Assembly (NCBI GenBank): GCA_963580455.1
Contig: OY756964.1
Location: 6,386,001 to 6,450,000, forward strand
Source of the DNA: Euonymus europaeus
Lineage: Eukaryota; Streptophyta; Magnoliopsida; Celastrales; Celastraceae
Reading direction: 5' to 3'
DNA: 64,000 bases
Below, one piece after another: positions 10,030-22,366 of this stretch. The notes under the pieces are model-generated. The model saw nothing but the letters and a program-made list of their open reading frames with translations, had not been told where the DNA came from and ran no database searches. Made by a program: the position numbers and the translations under genes. The first letter of the stretch is position 1. Every line of letters starts with the position of its first letter.

Positions 10030-12669
10030 TGTCAATAAATTAGTATTTAATAGGGGTGTAATAATTATAAATATAATTAAAATTATGTAAATAAATAAAT
10101 ATTTTTATTAAATATGTATGTATATTATCTATCTGAATAATTTTTTATGTAATTTTTTTTTCATATTTTAGATATAATGATCATCCATGAGAAGAGATAG
10201 ATAATAATTATCCTAGTAATATATTATATTTTTATTTATTATTCTCTTATCAAACACACCAATTAAATATTTTTTTAATCTAATTCTTTTATCAAACACA
10301 CCAATTAAATATTTTTTTAAATCTAATTATTTCTCGTAACATTTTTTTGAATAATAAATAGCGTCTTATTAGTGTTTTAAAAGTTCTTAAATAATTGGCT
10401 TAAAATATAATAATTATGACTCTATCATATGGTCTGAGTACATTTTTTAAGTTCAAGATAATAAAATTGGAAAATTCAAACTCGAGACGTATATAAAAAA
10501 TCACGCATATTAGAACTAGCACTCGAGTTTTGCACATGCAAGCTTTATTTCTTTGTCAAATAAAAAAAACAGTGTAATCCATGAACCGTAATGAATTGTG
10601 ATTCCACCATCCTTAAAAATGATTAATTATGCGAATCATTAATGCAAAAATAACCTTCCCAGGTTGGTTGTTCCCTCCTTTAAATTTGGTAGTCCTCTAT
10701 GACTTTTTCTTTTAAAAATGACAAAAATGATCTTTGAAAATTGAAATGTTGAATGAATCTCTACGAATTTCATTTCATTTTCACCCAATCTAAATCTAAA
10801 GAAGTATTATAAGCATAAGCCAGACAATGTGTGAAAACAAATCCAAAAGCGTATAGGGAAAAAGTTTCTCTCTTCACTTTTCCTTTTCTCGTGGGCCACC
10901 AAGGACTAAATATTCTTCAAAAAGGAAAAACAAATCTCGTCCCTAACTTAAAATTACGTAAAAGAGGGGATTTTGTAAAAATTTCCACATCGAAAAAAAT
11001 GGAAGGTTGAGAAATCATTTATAAGGGGAAATTCACTTCATATATACAAGAAGATATTTTTCTTTGCATAAAGAGTTGAGTGTAGCTCACTTGCTACATT
11101 TAGAAGGAATAAACATATGCAAAGTCGTTGTATCCATGTGAACCGAATAACTCATATATGAACTCGATATAAATGAACCGAAAAACCTAAGCGGACAATA
11201 TTATTGGTGTGTGGGGTGTCAAATTTATAAACAGAATTATTTGGTTGGTTTTTTGTGTTTTCATTTTATTTTTTATTTTTATTTTCTATATTCAGAAAAA
11301 GTTTTTTTTAAGTTTTAAATTTTCAAATGATTTTTCTATTTGTTGAGTTTTCCAAAATGGCAACAATTTTCTTTTCTTCAGTTTTTTGAAAAATGGAGGG
11401 TAAGGGTACCCTGATTAGAAGACTATCTGTCCATAACGCCAACTACTTGGTTCAAATCCCACATGAAAGGTTTGAGATGGAATCTTTCTTTAGGTGGAAA
11501 AGAAATAAACAATATTATAATTTCTCTAATGACCTCTAAAGCTCTACCCGTATCAGTATAAACGGGTAAGTTATATTTTTGACGAGTAACAGATGAACTT
11601 TGTTATAATTTAACCACTAGCATTTTGAGCGTTTCAAATTAGCCACCGAATTATCTTAAGTGTTCACGAGCAAGTTTTCATGGTATTCGGCCAATCAAAG
11701 AGCCTATGTGGCATTTTGCGAAAGAAATTCAATTTTAAAAAATTTGAAGTCCTGCTCACCTCTTTTTCTTCCCCCTCTTGCCCTAATTAGACAAAATCTT
11801 AAAATCAGTCACTGTCTCCCTTTGCCAACGCTGTAACTAATTACACAAACACATTTACATATATACATACATGAATCTTATCCATTTCAACGCACTTTCT
11901 CTCCATCTCCTGTCTCAGATGTGCACAACTCTTTGATGCCGAGCATTCCAACATCAAGGAATTCTACAACCTTGTGTGCTCTTTCATCGGCCTTGGATTT
12001 TGGATCAAAGAAACTCCTTGCACAAATCTAAAAATCAGGATAGTCATTGTGCTCTTTACCCAAGACCTTGTGTAGAGCCAGAGATATGCTGGAGAAGAAG
12101 AACTTGTTGCGATCTGTCGGATCAAGTGTCATCATTGTATTGGCTAAAACTAGGTGTCTGCCGCGCTAAATAAGACATAGACCATTTTTGGTTTAAAAAT
12201 AGAATAATTGACTTTTGTTGCCATGTCCGACGATTGATTGACAAAAAATCATCAAAACATGTATGTAAAAAAACTCGGATAATTCAATGACTAATTTAAA
12301 TTTTTTGAAATACAAGTGATTAAACTATAACATAATTCATATGTTAATGGCCAGAAATACAATTTACCCTAGTATGAGCGCTTATGTTCTCGTTAAGAGC
12401 ATCTTCAAGGAGGGATGTATATGAGTGTGTGTGCATATGACTCAACTACCATTATACACACTCATATATTTAAATGTGTCATTCAAACTCAAGATGTATT
12501 TTGGGTTGTAAAATACATCTTCATAAGTTCGAGATATAAATATACAACTCAAGCTTCCAATTATAGCAATAATAGAAAAAAATGTGAGAAACCTAACTAC
12601 CATTTCCACCTCAAAGAAACAATAATATTGAAGATAATGAAGAATATGTAATATACATCCCCAATTATA
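10030..12669. other. Long intergenic AT-rich stretch
   Basis: No gene recognised. Contains a short direct duplication (ATCAAACACACCAATTAAAT at about 10250 and 10292) and an exon-like segment at about 11920-12170 with open stretches (CAQLFDAEHSNIKEFYNLV, then ARDMLEKKNLLRSVGSS in another frame) that I cannot assign to a family. It may be a decayed gene fragment. Confidence 0.4.
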
Positions 12670-12970
12670 GGGTGCCTGGGGTCTATTGTAGAAATTCTAC
12701 AGCAGGTCACACTGTAATTTTAGTGGATGGTCAGATTTAACCTGTTTAAATCTAATGGCTAGAATCTTAAAGGTAAGAAAAAAATATCAATTAAATAAAA
12801 CATTCATATGTTCTCTCTCTTCATAACATATTTGTTTTCCGATTGTACAGACTCCACTAACTGTCACCACTACTTCCTCCTCTCCACCCCTCCAGGAAGT
12901 CTCAAACTCCTTAATATCTGCACTGAACCTCTAACATCACAACCAAATCTCTATCTCTGCTTCTAGGTTA

Positions 12971-15865
12971 TGTTGGACCATATGTCCTACATTTGTGTTT
13001 TGATGCAAAATACGTATTGAACTATTTGATTGTGCTTATCTTTGGATGAATTTGGATGAATCATGAATGTATTTTCTTTACTAATTTAAGCTTCATTATA
13101 TATCTTTGGAATCATTTTTGATCATATTTGATATGAATTTGATGATTTTGGACTTGTTCATTTTCGTACTACAAATATTGTTCAAACATCATACTGTGCA
13201 CACGTTGGTTGAATTGTCATAACTTATTCATATGATCTCTGATTGACTTGATTCTTGTTTTGAAAATTATTTAAGACACTCTAAAATTTTTCATTGTGAA
13301 ATATTGTCAAGTCAATTTTTAAGTCTATCATGTTCAATTTGTCAGTTGAAATTAATTCACTAGTGTAGTTGTGAAACTAGCCTAGTTGAGATTTGCATGA
13401 TCAAATTGAATGACCAAACGACCTCAATTATAAGTGAAATTTTGTATGCACATTCTTATATAGATAAATTGATTTATCATATGCTTACTTGAATTTTTTT
13501 GAGCTTATATCATATTGGTTAACCCAAGTGCAAGCATTGAAGCTCTTTGAGCTTACAAGCAAAATTGGAGTGTTCTATCACTCATTTCTTTGTAGGTACA
13601 AATCATACAATTATTTGGGACATTAATTGAGAATGTGAAATGGTCTTGGAGTATCGAGATTTCATTGTTTAGGCACTTAGAACCCGAAATCCCCTAGGAA
13701 ACCCTATTTGGGAGCAATTGAGATTATGTGAGCTACATTGAAGGATTTATTTAGGAAATAGTCTAAGACATATTTATTGAAAAATTTGACCAAATTTGGA
13801 GTGAAGAAGACTTAAATTGGTGCAACCCATTCTTATCCAAAATAACCTAAATTCCTCAAATTGACCTTCCATGGGTTAGACTAAGTTGAATTAATGTTGG
13901 ATGATTTATTTGGAGTAGGGGCTCGGTCATAACTCTTCTAGAAAGCCTTAGGAGCCTTTTGAGGGAGTTTGAGAAGCCTTGGATTCATTTGAAATCAAAT
14001 GAAAAAGATTGGAGCCAAAACACTTGGAGGAAAATTGTCCACATCACCAGGTACTATTATGTTCTTGTTTACAAGTATTTTGGGGGGAATTTCGTGTGAG
14101 ACTTGCAGGGGTTGTTTGGTTGAGTGTTGAAGTCTTTGTAAGCATGAAGAAGAGTTTAACAAGAAGCACAAAAGATCCAAACAAACCTTGGAGCCAAGAT
14201 TTGAAATTTGAATCAAAGGTTGACCAAAAGTCAATAACGGCTAGCCTTTCAATGGTGTTGATTGATTTCGTTTTTTGAAGATGAAGGGCAGAGATTATAA
14301 GTTGATTGAGGGCTGAGATTGAAGATTAACAAGATCCAATGGCCAAGATTAAATGGAGACAAATGAAGAGGAAAGTCATGCTTCATTCCACACTTGAAAA
14401 ACTCATGTGCAAAAATTCCCTAGAGAGCTTTTGTTCTTGATTCTACAATTTTTGAGTGATCTTCTCTTGATCTTTTGATCATCATTTGCTGAGATTATTG
14501 TCATCATCTTCCCTTCATCAACCTCAATCTAAGACACACTTTCAAGCCAAAATCAGTAAGGTATTTCTTTGAGTGTTCTTGAGCTACTTTCCACAAAGCT
14601 TCTCCTAAACTTATTTCCATCTTTGTGAGACTTTGTGTGAACCTTTGGTTGAGTGAAAGCCACGAATTTGAGCCAAATTTATATCCTACCAATGAGCTTT
14701 ACTTGGAGAGATTATAAGTTGATTGAGGGCTGAGATTGAAGATTAACAAGATCCAATGGCCAAGATTAAATGGAGACAAATGAAGAGGAAAGTCATGCTT
14801 CATTCCACACTTGAAAAAAACTCATGTGCAAAAATTACCTAGAGAGCTTTTGTTCTTGATTCTACAATTTTTGAGTGATCTTCTCTTGATCTTTTGATCA
14901 TCATTTGCTGAGATTATTGTCATCATCTTCCCTTCATCAACCTCAATCTAAGACACACTTTCAAGCCAAAATCAGTAAGGTATTTCTTTGAGTGTTCTTG
15001 AGCTACTTTCCACAAAGCTTCTCCTAAACTTATTTCCATCTTTGTGAGACTTTGTGTGAACCTTTGGTTGAGTGAAAGCCACGAATTTGAGCCAAATTTA
15101 TATCCTACCAGTGAGCTTTACTTGGAGAGATTAAGTGTTCCTCATCCAAATAGCTTAGAGCTAATCTTGAGAGAACCAAAACCAAATCACTTGTAAAAGT
15201 CCCTTTTGAGGACATTACCTTTGAGAGGTGTGTGAAAGTTTAAGGTTAGCTTCAAACCTTGGTGGTGTACAAGTTTGGGGTGTGCTTGAAAACCCTAAGT
15301 TTGTGGTGAACTTGCAAAACCACTTATATCCTTTAGTGGATTTGGAAATCCTAAGCTTGAGGGCTTAGGTAGTGGATGTAGGTGTGAGCACCGAACCACT
15401 ATATATCCTTGTGCACTCTATTTTTGATTTCCTTTCTTGTTTGGTGCTATTAGTGATTTGTGTGCCTTAGAAATTGATATTAAGGTGTTGTTTGCTGCCA
15501 TTGCTTGTTGGGATATTGCTTGTGGTTGAACAACTTGTGATTAGTGGATTCTAGGTATACTTTGATAATTAATTTTCTGGAATAGCAATCTGTCCGTGCA
15601 CTTTTCATATAGCTAGACTTTGAATTTTGATCTGAATTTTTGATATAGTATTCATTAAGGTATTGTAATATTGCATACCAAATTTTGTTGCATTTGGACT
15701 TGAATTGCTAGGTCAAATAATATCTACTTGGTTGGGTGACAGATTTGTACTATAAACAATGTTTTGATCATTTGTACGTTTTTAGATTGTGGTTTTTGTA
15801 TTTGGGGTTTATACTTAGTTTTTGGAGACACAATTCACCCCCCCTCTTGTAACCTGGTGATTTCA
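12971..15865. mobile_element. Solo LTR of a copia-like retrotransposon, about 2.9 kb
   Basis: Begins TGTTGGACCATATG and ends ...GGTGATTTCA, so it has TG..CA ends, and is flanked by the 5-bp duplication GGTTA at 12966-12970 and 15866-15870. Near its 3' end it carries AATTCACCCCCCCTCTTG, a string typical of the 3' part of plant copia LTRs just before the primer binding site. No internal coding region exists, so this is a solo LTR left by LTR-LTR recombination, inserted into the older TIR element. The length is unusual for a copia LTR and is partly due to the internal 417-bp duplication. Confidence 0.68.
14291..15126. repeat. 417-bp tandem duplication inside the solo LTR
   Basis: Unit 1 is 14291-14707 and unit 2 is 14708-15126; both start GAGATTATAAGTTGATTGAG and end GAGCTTTACTTG. 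They differ by a handful of bases (for example a two-base A-run difference near 14815), so the duplication is recent relative to the LTR. Confidence 0.93.
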
Positions 15866-16482
15866 GGTTATCCTTCTGTCTTGAATTGAATAGACGTAAA
15901 AGAGCTAGATGCAGATCTGCCGAAAATCGAAGGCACTCCAAATCTTGAATTGATTCTAGCGTCCAACTATAGGGACTGCAAGAAAAGAAAAATAATAACA
16001 AATAAATTCTGGTGAATTCATAAGAGCTAGCTGTGGAGAAATCTTAGACGAATCTGCCATCAAGAGAAACTCCTCTATCTCCTTGAACGATCCCTCTCGA
16101 ATACAAACCCTTTTGAAAACTCCCTTTGACGAACAGATAAACTCTTCTGAGCATTGAATTTTTCTAATTTCTCATTTATACGAGTCAAGATCGTCACTCG
16201 ATCTATATATACTATCTAGACGAATCAAGATATCACTCAATCTCTTCATCTTTAGAGAGAAAAAAGCAAACAAACAGTGAGAGAGGAGAAAAAAAAACTG
16301 AATTTGTTTTATTTAATATCTATTTTTTGCTCTTTAAAATTATAGCCACTGGATTTAAATAAATTAAATCTGACCGTCAAATAAAATTACAGTGTGCTCT
16401 GCTTTAGAATTTCTACATCAGACCCCAATTATACATCCTGTCATTATAACACAAAAAATTTGCATATCAAATAATCACTATT

Positions 16483-16493
<11 letters not shown>

Positions 16494-16513
<20 letters not shown>
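16494..16513. repeat. (TA)n microsatellite
   Basis: Uninterrupted alternating TA run. Confidence 0.85.
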
Positions 16514-16516
<3 letters not shown>

Positions 16517-16658
16517 GTAGTCTCTAGTACGAGCGTCCGTAAATTTTTGATTTACCCATCCTGCACAAAATGACTACTGGAAAGTGAATTTCAGTGGGAC
16601 CCATTACTTGTGCCCCACTGCCTCAGCTTTTTGTAGATACAAAAAGTTGAGCCCGTAA

Positions 16659-16692
16659 CTTGCTCTTATACGGACGTCCGTATAAGAGCAAG
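16659..16692. repeat. Perfect 34-bp palindrome
   Basis: Reads CTTGCTCTTATACGGAC followed immediately by its exact inverse complement, centred on GGACGTCC. A related partial string (TACGAGCGTCCGTAA) lies at about 16526-16540. The block 16515-16692 may be the end of a small MITE. Confidence 0.9.
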
Positions 16693-16699
16693 CCTGATA

Positions 16700-17666
16700 T
16701 ATATATATAGCCCTTTATTGCAATGTGGACCCGCAATCACTTGTTTGCAAGCGAAAAGTGAGATGTTCGTCACACGTGGTACGAGACCATTGGACCTCAT
16801 GAATTATTGTTTAAATGAATTATTTTAGGTTGCTGACATTGTATTTCATATATCTCTCAATATTAATTTCAATTGGATTGAGTCTAGGCGTTAGAAGCCA
16901 AGATCATGCCATCGATTTAGAAGAAGTCACTCACATTTAGAGGCCTAGAAAAAGAAGAAGACAAAGAAGTAATAATTATCCTGCATCAAACAAAGACTCC
17001 TCATCTCAAAATTTTATCTTTTTTAGAATGACTCAAGTAAATTATCTTTAGCCTAATTTTTTACATTCAAAACTCTGGGTTGTAGGCTCTGCGGTTATTC
17101 TATATTTTAGATTGTAAAAGATGCTTTTCCACACACTATGGTGTATTATCAATGAAATTTTAGTACATTCTACAGGTTGTATTTTTTCAACCATTTCATC
17201 AAAAGTTCTTCATTTTGGTGTTAGATTTCTCTTACACATATGAAACATTGAAATCCTTGGCAAATTCCAAATCAGTAGTTTTTTATGTTCTAAACTACAC
17301 ACAGATTGTCTGGTAGAAATTTCGATTAGCGCATAATCTGCTATTTTCTTTGGACTAACAGCAAGTCCTAACATGCTCGTAAGTTCTAATAAATCACAGT
17401 TAACACTTCTACAACCTAGACTCCCGTGGGGAAAAAATAACCAACACATATATTGATATGGTGCATCATAATTAATAAAACGCTGCCACTTCATAGGAGA
17501 TTAATGTATTTTTAAATTTGAATTACAAATTACATATGATGACGTCTAAAGTACGAGATAAAAGTATAACTCAATCAAAAAACTATAAAGCTTTCATTAT
17601 ATGATCAAATACTAAAACAAGTGTTCATACAAATATTGAAAATTATATATATAAATTGTTCAACAA
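16700..17666. other. Non-coding stretch
   Basis: No gene recognised. The minus-strand open frame at 17210-17494 has no identifiable domain. This should contain the other end of the downstream hAT element, but no CAGAGGCGGA-like terminus is visible. Confidence 0.45.
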
Positions 17667-18554
17667 TTATAATTGCAATCTACGAGTTTTCATATTTTGA
17701 TAATATTGCATAATAACTTCATTGGAAATTTGAGCAAACACTTCTTTCTCAATGTATGCAACTAAACAATCATTGAGCCATTCATCTCCCATTTGATTTC
17801 GTAATCGCTTCTTCACAATCTTCATAGCTGAAAATGCTCTCTCCACAGTTGCAGTTGCGACAGGTAAAGTCAACGCTAGTGTTATAAGTTTATACACAAG
17901 CGGATAAACAAAATTATTTTTTGTTGCAACCATCTTCTTTGCAAGACCAGTAATCCCATGAACACTTGCAAATTCATCATTATTACGCATATCAAGTATG
18001 TAAGTTTGCAACTGATTATCAAACATCACAAGATCCATTTCAGAGAAATCAAGAGGGTATAATTGCGCAAAGCGAAGCAACTTTTCTTTCTTAAAAGAGG
18101 AGAATGAGTCATTTGGATTGAGAGCTACCAAACAAAGAAGCAACTCAGTGCCTGCTTCAAAAAAACGATCATTCAATTCCATGAGTTGTAAATCTACTAT
18201 AGTATTGAACAACTCAACACGATAGTGGTACAAATTTGTCTTTTCTTCGAGTTTTCTCTTTGGACATCCACGGGTTTTGAAGCTTTCATCCATATTTGGA
18301 ATATCAACTCCTAATCTAATGCAAAATGATGAAATCTCATTTAGCAACAAATCCCATGCATCATCTTCTCCTCTCATCATTTGTAGCCTTTGCTTAGCTA
18401 CCCCCACCAATCTCATCGCATTCTCTATGTCTTGGTCTTTTCTTTGCAAAGCCTGTGATAACTCATTTGTTACACCTAAAATATTTATCATCACATGCAT
18501 GGTGAATATAAAGTCAAAAGACTGCATAACATCCATCAAGACACTGGCTTCCAC
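17667..18554 (-). pseudogene. C-terminal part of zf-MYM-type/hAT transposase
   Basis: The minus strand encodes 295 residues of the C-terminal half of the plant TTF/zf-MYM-type-1-like hAT transposase family. The end carries the hAT dimerisation region: VYKLITLALTLPVATATVER, then AFSAMKIVKKRLRNQMGDEW. Full-length relatives are about 700-800 residues with an N-terminal TTF zinc finger and DDE core; these are missing here. Sequence between 18555 and 18846 is non-coding subterminal DNA, so the internal part was deleted. The product, if any, would lack the catalytic domain. Confidence 0.85.
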
Positions 18555-18846
18555 TCCTGGAATATGAGAACAATGACCTAGATTTGTGGTGTGCTGCGCC
18601 TGCGTGATTCACTGGTTCTGAATTGAATTCTGATATTGAAGACAATGAGTTGGGTTGGGCTGGGCTTGTCTTATTTGAATTTTTTGGGCTTTTATTAATG
18701 AGTCTTATAACTTATTTGGGTTAATCTTAAATTAATTTGTTTGATAGTATTTTATTAGGGGAGAGTGGGCCAAGTGTAAAAAAAAAATTTAAAAAATTTC
18801 AAGTGGGGGCGGCCGCCCCCCTTGGACCAATATGGGTCCGCCTCTG
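18555..18846. mobile_element. Terminal region of the zf-MYM-type hAT element
   Basis: The segment ends GGGTCCGCCTCTG (inverse complement CAGAGGCGGACCC), the terminal inverted repeat wording typical of this hAT group, preceded by a G/C-rich GGCGGCCGCCCCC stretch. This marks the 5' end of the element relative to the minus-strand transposase. The partner terminus and an 8-bp target duplication were not found. Confidence 0.6.
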
Positions 18847-19080
18847 ATGTCCATAACATAACATGGCTCTTCCCGTGAACATGAACTGGCATGGGGTCCT
18901 ACCATAATTATTTAGCATATCCACCTTACCTTTTCTAATCTAATTGGTGATGGCTACTTGGGTGGAGTAGGATCAATCCCGAGCAATTCAAACTCAATCC
19001 TAAATTTTAACACATCAACTGGATGAAGGATGGAGACCGTAATAGTCGGGCTTTACATGCCAAAGCATCGTGCCGTCAAA

Positions 19081-19175
19081 ATCTGATTAAAGCATTGTTT
19101 GGGAGGTAGGAGGGGAGGGGAAGAAAATTTTAAGGGGAATGGAAAATGGAGGGGAGGGGAGGGGAGGGGAGGAAA
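19081..19175 (+). repeat. G-rich (GGGGA)n-like tract
   Basis: Runs of AGGGG units, densest at about 19150-19173 with consecutive GGGGA repeats. It has the pattern needed for G-quadruplex formation on the plus strand. Non-coding. Confidence 0.75.
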
Positions 19176-19704
19176 AGTTAATTTTACCTTTTCTTTTTTG
19201 GATACTCAAAAAGTAGGGGGAAAAAAGTGAAAAAGTGTATTTTTATGATTTATAAAATTGATAAAATTTACCATATTACCCTTTATATAAATTTATATAT
19301 GTATTAGTATATATTTATATAATGGGTCTCTAGTGCGCAGACCCATATATATGTAAAAATGCGGGCTTCAATTATCGTCTGATAGATGAAATGAACGGAT
19401 CAGATTAAATCACTATGAAATACCCACTTTTGACCCGAACTTATTCCACCTTCATCTCTCTCGTCACTTGCAGCCTCGCCTCTCGTCTTCTTCATCAAGA
19501 GAACCCAAAGAACCAAATCTAACAGAGCCTCCCGCCTTCTTCTATCATCGCGAGAACATTCTTCTTTGAGAGAACCAAATCGGACCTCCGCCTCATGTTC
19601 GAGTACGCCACTGTTCTTCTTCATGAGAACCCCAAATCTTGAACACAAGCCCCATCTGATAATTATCTGGTGCATTATGCTACGCCACTTTACCAAACTC
19701 TTTC

Positions 19705-20062
19705 TAATTCTCCCCTGGTATTAATGTGGGATAATATAGTTTAAAAAATTCAATGTTTTTTATTTTTAGTGACTTGTGTTTGCACAGGTGTGGTTGCCAT
19801 CTTCAATGGCTGTAATTTACTTGGAGAATTGATAAAGCTGCGATTTATCTCCTTTTTTATTCTTTTGGAAAGGGCTTATTTGTGGTAATTTTCCTACGGT
19901 AAGTAAATGTTCTCAATCTCTGTCTAATTTTCCTATGGTAATAATGTGGGATACTGAAAAATTCAATGTTTTTTATTTTTAGTGATTTGTGTTTGCGCAG
20001 GTGTGGTTTCCAACTTCAATTCAGCAACTTGTTAGGAGAATTGATAAAGCTTCCTAGAGAGT
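19705..20062 (+). repeat. Diverged tandem repeat upstream of the FRS-like pseudogene
   Basis: About 140 bp at 19705-19850 recurs at about 19922-20062. Shared strings include AATTCAATGTTTTTTATTTT, TGTGTTTGC-CAGGTGTGGTT and GGAGAATTGATAAAGCT. It lies in what would be the 5' UTR/intron region of the MULE gene. Confidence 0.75.
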
Positions 20063-20147
20063 TTGAGTAGGTTATTTACCATTTATATGATCTTTTATTT
20101 CATTGAACACGAGTGAGATAAATATAAGAGATGTTTAATTCTCAGAT

Positions 20148-22366
20148 ATGGATATTGGTTCTTTTTCCTCAAACGATTTAACTTTTATTCCTCAAGTGAA
20201 GTTTGAAAAAATTCCAAAGATTGGGCAAGAATTTGAGTCTTTAGTTAAAGCCCAAAAATTTTATAACGAGTATGCGAGGGAGGCTGGTTTTAGTGTTTGA
20301 ATGTGGAATACGAACAAAAATAAATTTGACGAAATTATTAAGAAGAAATTCGTTTGTCATAAAGAATGAACTAGAGCAGAAGTTAAATCTGATGGTTCTA
20401 GAAAACGTGGACTAACTAGAGAAGGATGTAAGGCTAAATTAGCTGTGGTAAAGTCGGCTTCCAAACACAGTTTTGTGGTCTCAATATTTTATGAGGTCCA
20501 TAATCACGTGCTTACCACACCAAGAAAAGTCCATATGCTACGTTCTCACCGTTCCATGTCAAATGCATAGAAAGCTTTGACTCAACAATTTTCTGCTGCA
20601 AATGTGTCTATTCACCAACAAATCAGTATTTTGGAGTTAGAAGCAGGAGGCATTGAAAATATTGGGTGTAATGAAAAGGATTTTTACAATGCACGACGAG
20701 ATGAGATGAAATTATATGCTGGGCATGATGCGCAGATGTTATATGAGTATTTCCAATCTGAAAAAGAAAAAAATTCAGATTTCTATTATGCTATAGCCAT
20801 GGACTCAGAAAACAAGATTACTCATTGTTTTTGGGCCGATATAGAATGTAGAAAGGCATATCAAGCTTTTGGGGATGTGGTGGTGTTTGATACTACATAT
20901 AACACTAATCGTTATGCCATGATTTTTGCACCATTTATTGGAGTCAACCATCATGGACAAAGTACCCTCTTTGCATGTGCTTTCTTAAGTGATGAAACAA
21001 ACGAGTCCTTTGTATGGCTATTTCAACAGTTATTGGCAGCTATGCCGAAAGGTGCACCCAATATGATTATAACGGACCAAGATCCTACAATGACTAAAGC
21101 TATTGCTGAAAATTTGGCAAACACTTTGCATCAATATTGTATGTGGCATATATTGAATAAATTTTCAGAGAAAATAGATGTGACTAAATGGAGAGATCAC
21201 TATCAACAATTCCATCAATGCATATGGAATTCAGAGACTCCGGAAAAGTTTGACAATGAATGGGCGAAAGTTGTCCAAAAAAGCGATTTTTCAGCTAATG
21301 AGTGGTTGAAAACATTGTGTGACATCCGAGGAAAATGGATCCCAGCATACATTAATCATATATTCTCTGCAGGTATAATTTAAATTTTCAATGTCCATAT
21401 AATCATTTTAATTATTTTGCATGCTGACTTTTAAAGTTTATTGTGTCTCATTGCAGGTATGTCAAGTAGTCAAAGAGCCGAAAGCTGTCATGCATTTTAT
21501 AAGAAGTATGTGTCAAAAAGAAATACATTGATGTATTTTGTGGTAAGGTTTTCTAGAGCCCTGAAGCACAAAGACACCAAGATTTGGCTCTAGATCACAA
21601 GGACATTAATGAACAACCGATCACTAAAACGATGTGGCCTATAGAGAAATCAATGGCTGAATTGTACACACAAGCCATGTTCTACAAAATTCAGGATCAG
21701 TTGTTTCAGATTATGGCCTATATGGAAACAGTTGACCATGAGCAAGGAAACTTATGCTTTTACAACGTTAACCATCTTGATGGGATTCACCATGCGTCGA
21801 TGGGATCAAGAACAATTATTGAGGACAAAGCAATAAACCATATGACTTGTAGCTGCAGAAAATTTGAGTCATGTGAAATTCTTTGCCGACACATATTCGC
21901 AACTTTCAACAAGCTGCAATTACATCAACCACTGCCTAAAAAATATGTTCTGCGTAGATGGACAAAAGTAGCTAAGACTTTGTCTTTATTTAATGTAGAA
22001 GTTGTGGATAGCCAAGTTAATAGCGAATGTCGTTTTAAAGCATAATGCACTACGTAGACAAGCTTCAAATATTATTGAGGCATCTATGCTCAGTGAAGAA
22101 TCATATAAGATCACATCTGAAGCATTTGAGACCCTTCTGTGCAAGCTGAACTCAGTGACACTAAATGAAGGAGAACAATCTTCTACACCTAGCGTGTCTA
22201 CTTCCAAGTGAGTTTATAATGAGCATGAACAAGTTAGGGCAAAAGATAGTGGAAAGAGGCTGAAGGGAGGCAAAGAAATTGCGATTCAGAAGATGAGACG
22301 TTGTCATGGTTGTGGGTTAACAGGGCAAACGCATGACAAAAGAAATTGTCCAATCCTAAATAATAC
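20148..22366 (+). pseudogene. FAR1-related (FRS/MULE transposase-like) pseudogene
   Basis: An ATG at 20148 opens a FAR1-related reading frame: an N-terminal FAR1 zinc-binding region (EFESLVKAQKFYNEYAREAG and KAKLAVVKSASKHSF), a MULE transposase core (about 20880-21150, VVVFDTTYNTNRYAMIFAPF and MIITDQDPTMTKAIAE), an 84-bp intron at 21373-21456, a SWIM-type zinc finger (CSCRKFESCEILCRHIFATF, about 21850-21910) and a C-terminal zinc knuckle (CHGCGLTGQTHDKRNCP, about 22302-22352). Lesions are three in-frame stops (20298, 20367, 20568), a frameshift between 21459 and 21584, another near 22000, and a stop near 22208. FRS proteins derive from MULE transposases and act as transcription factors, but this copy cannot be translated. 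MULE TIRs were not identified, so transposon versus host-gene origin is open. Confidence 0.85.

Larger units (their letters stand above)
12678..16426. mobile_element. TIR element of about 0.85 kb, split by a nested solo LTR
   Basis: Left end GGGGTCTATTGTAGAAATTC (12678) and, in inverse complement, right end GGGGTCTGATGTAGAAATTC (16426) begin terminal inverted repeats of roughly 120 bp that stay alignable through CACACTGTAATTTTA, GGTCAGATTTAA and ATTAAATAAAAC. Without the nested LTR the element would be about 850 bp. Both sides carry the string CCCCAATTATA (12659-12669 and 16423-16433), possibly including a 7-9 bp target duplication, but the exact left border is uncertain because eight extra bases (GGGTGCCT) lie before GGGGTCT. 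A Mutator-like MITE is most likely. Confidence 0.65.

Noticed and set aside
11400..11545. Possible SINE with GGTTCAAATCCCAC box B-like string
   Set aside because: No convincing box A at the right distance, no A tail and no target duplication.
17210..17494. 94-codon minus-strand open frame before the hAT transposase
   Set aside because: No recognisable motif, no splice or codon evidence, and low-complexity surroundings.
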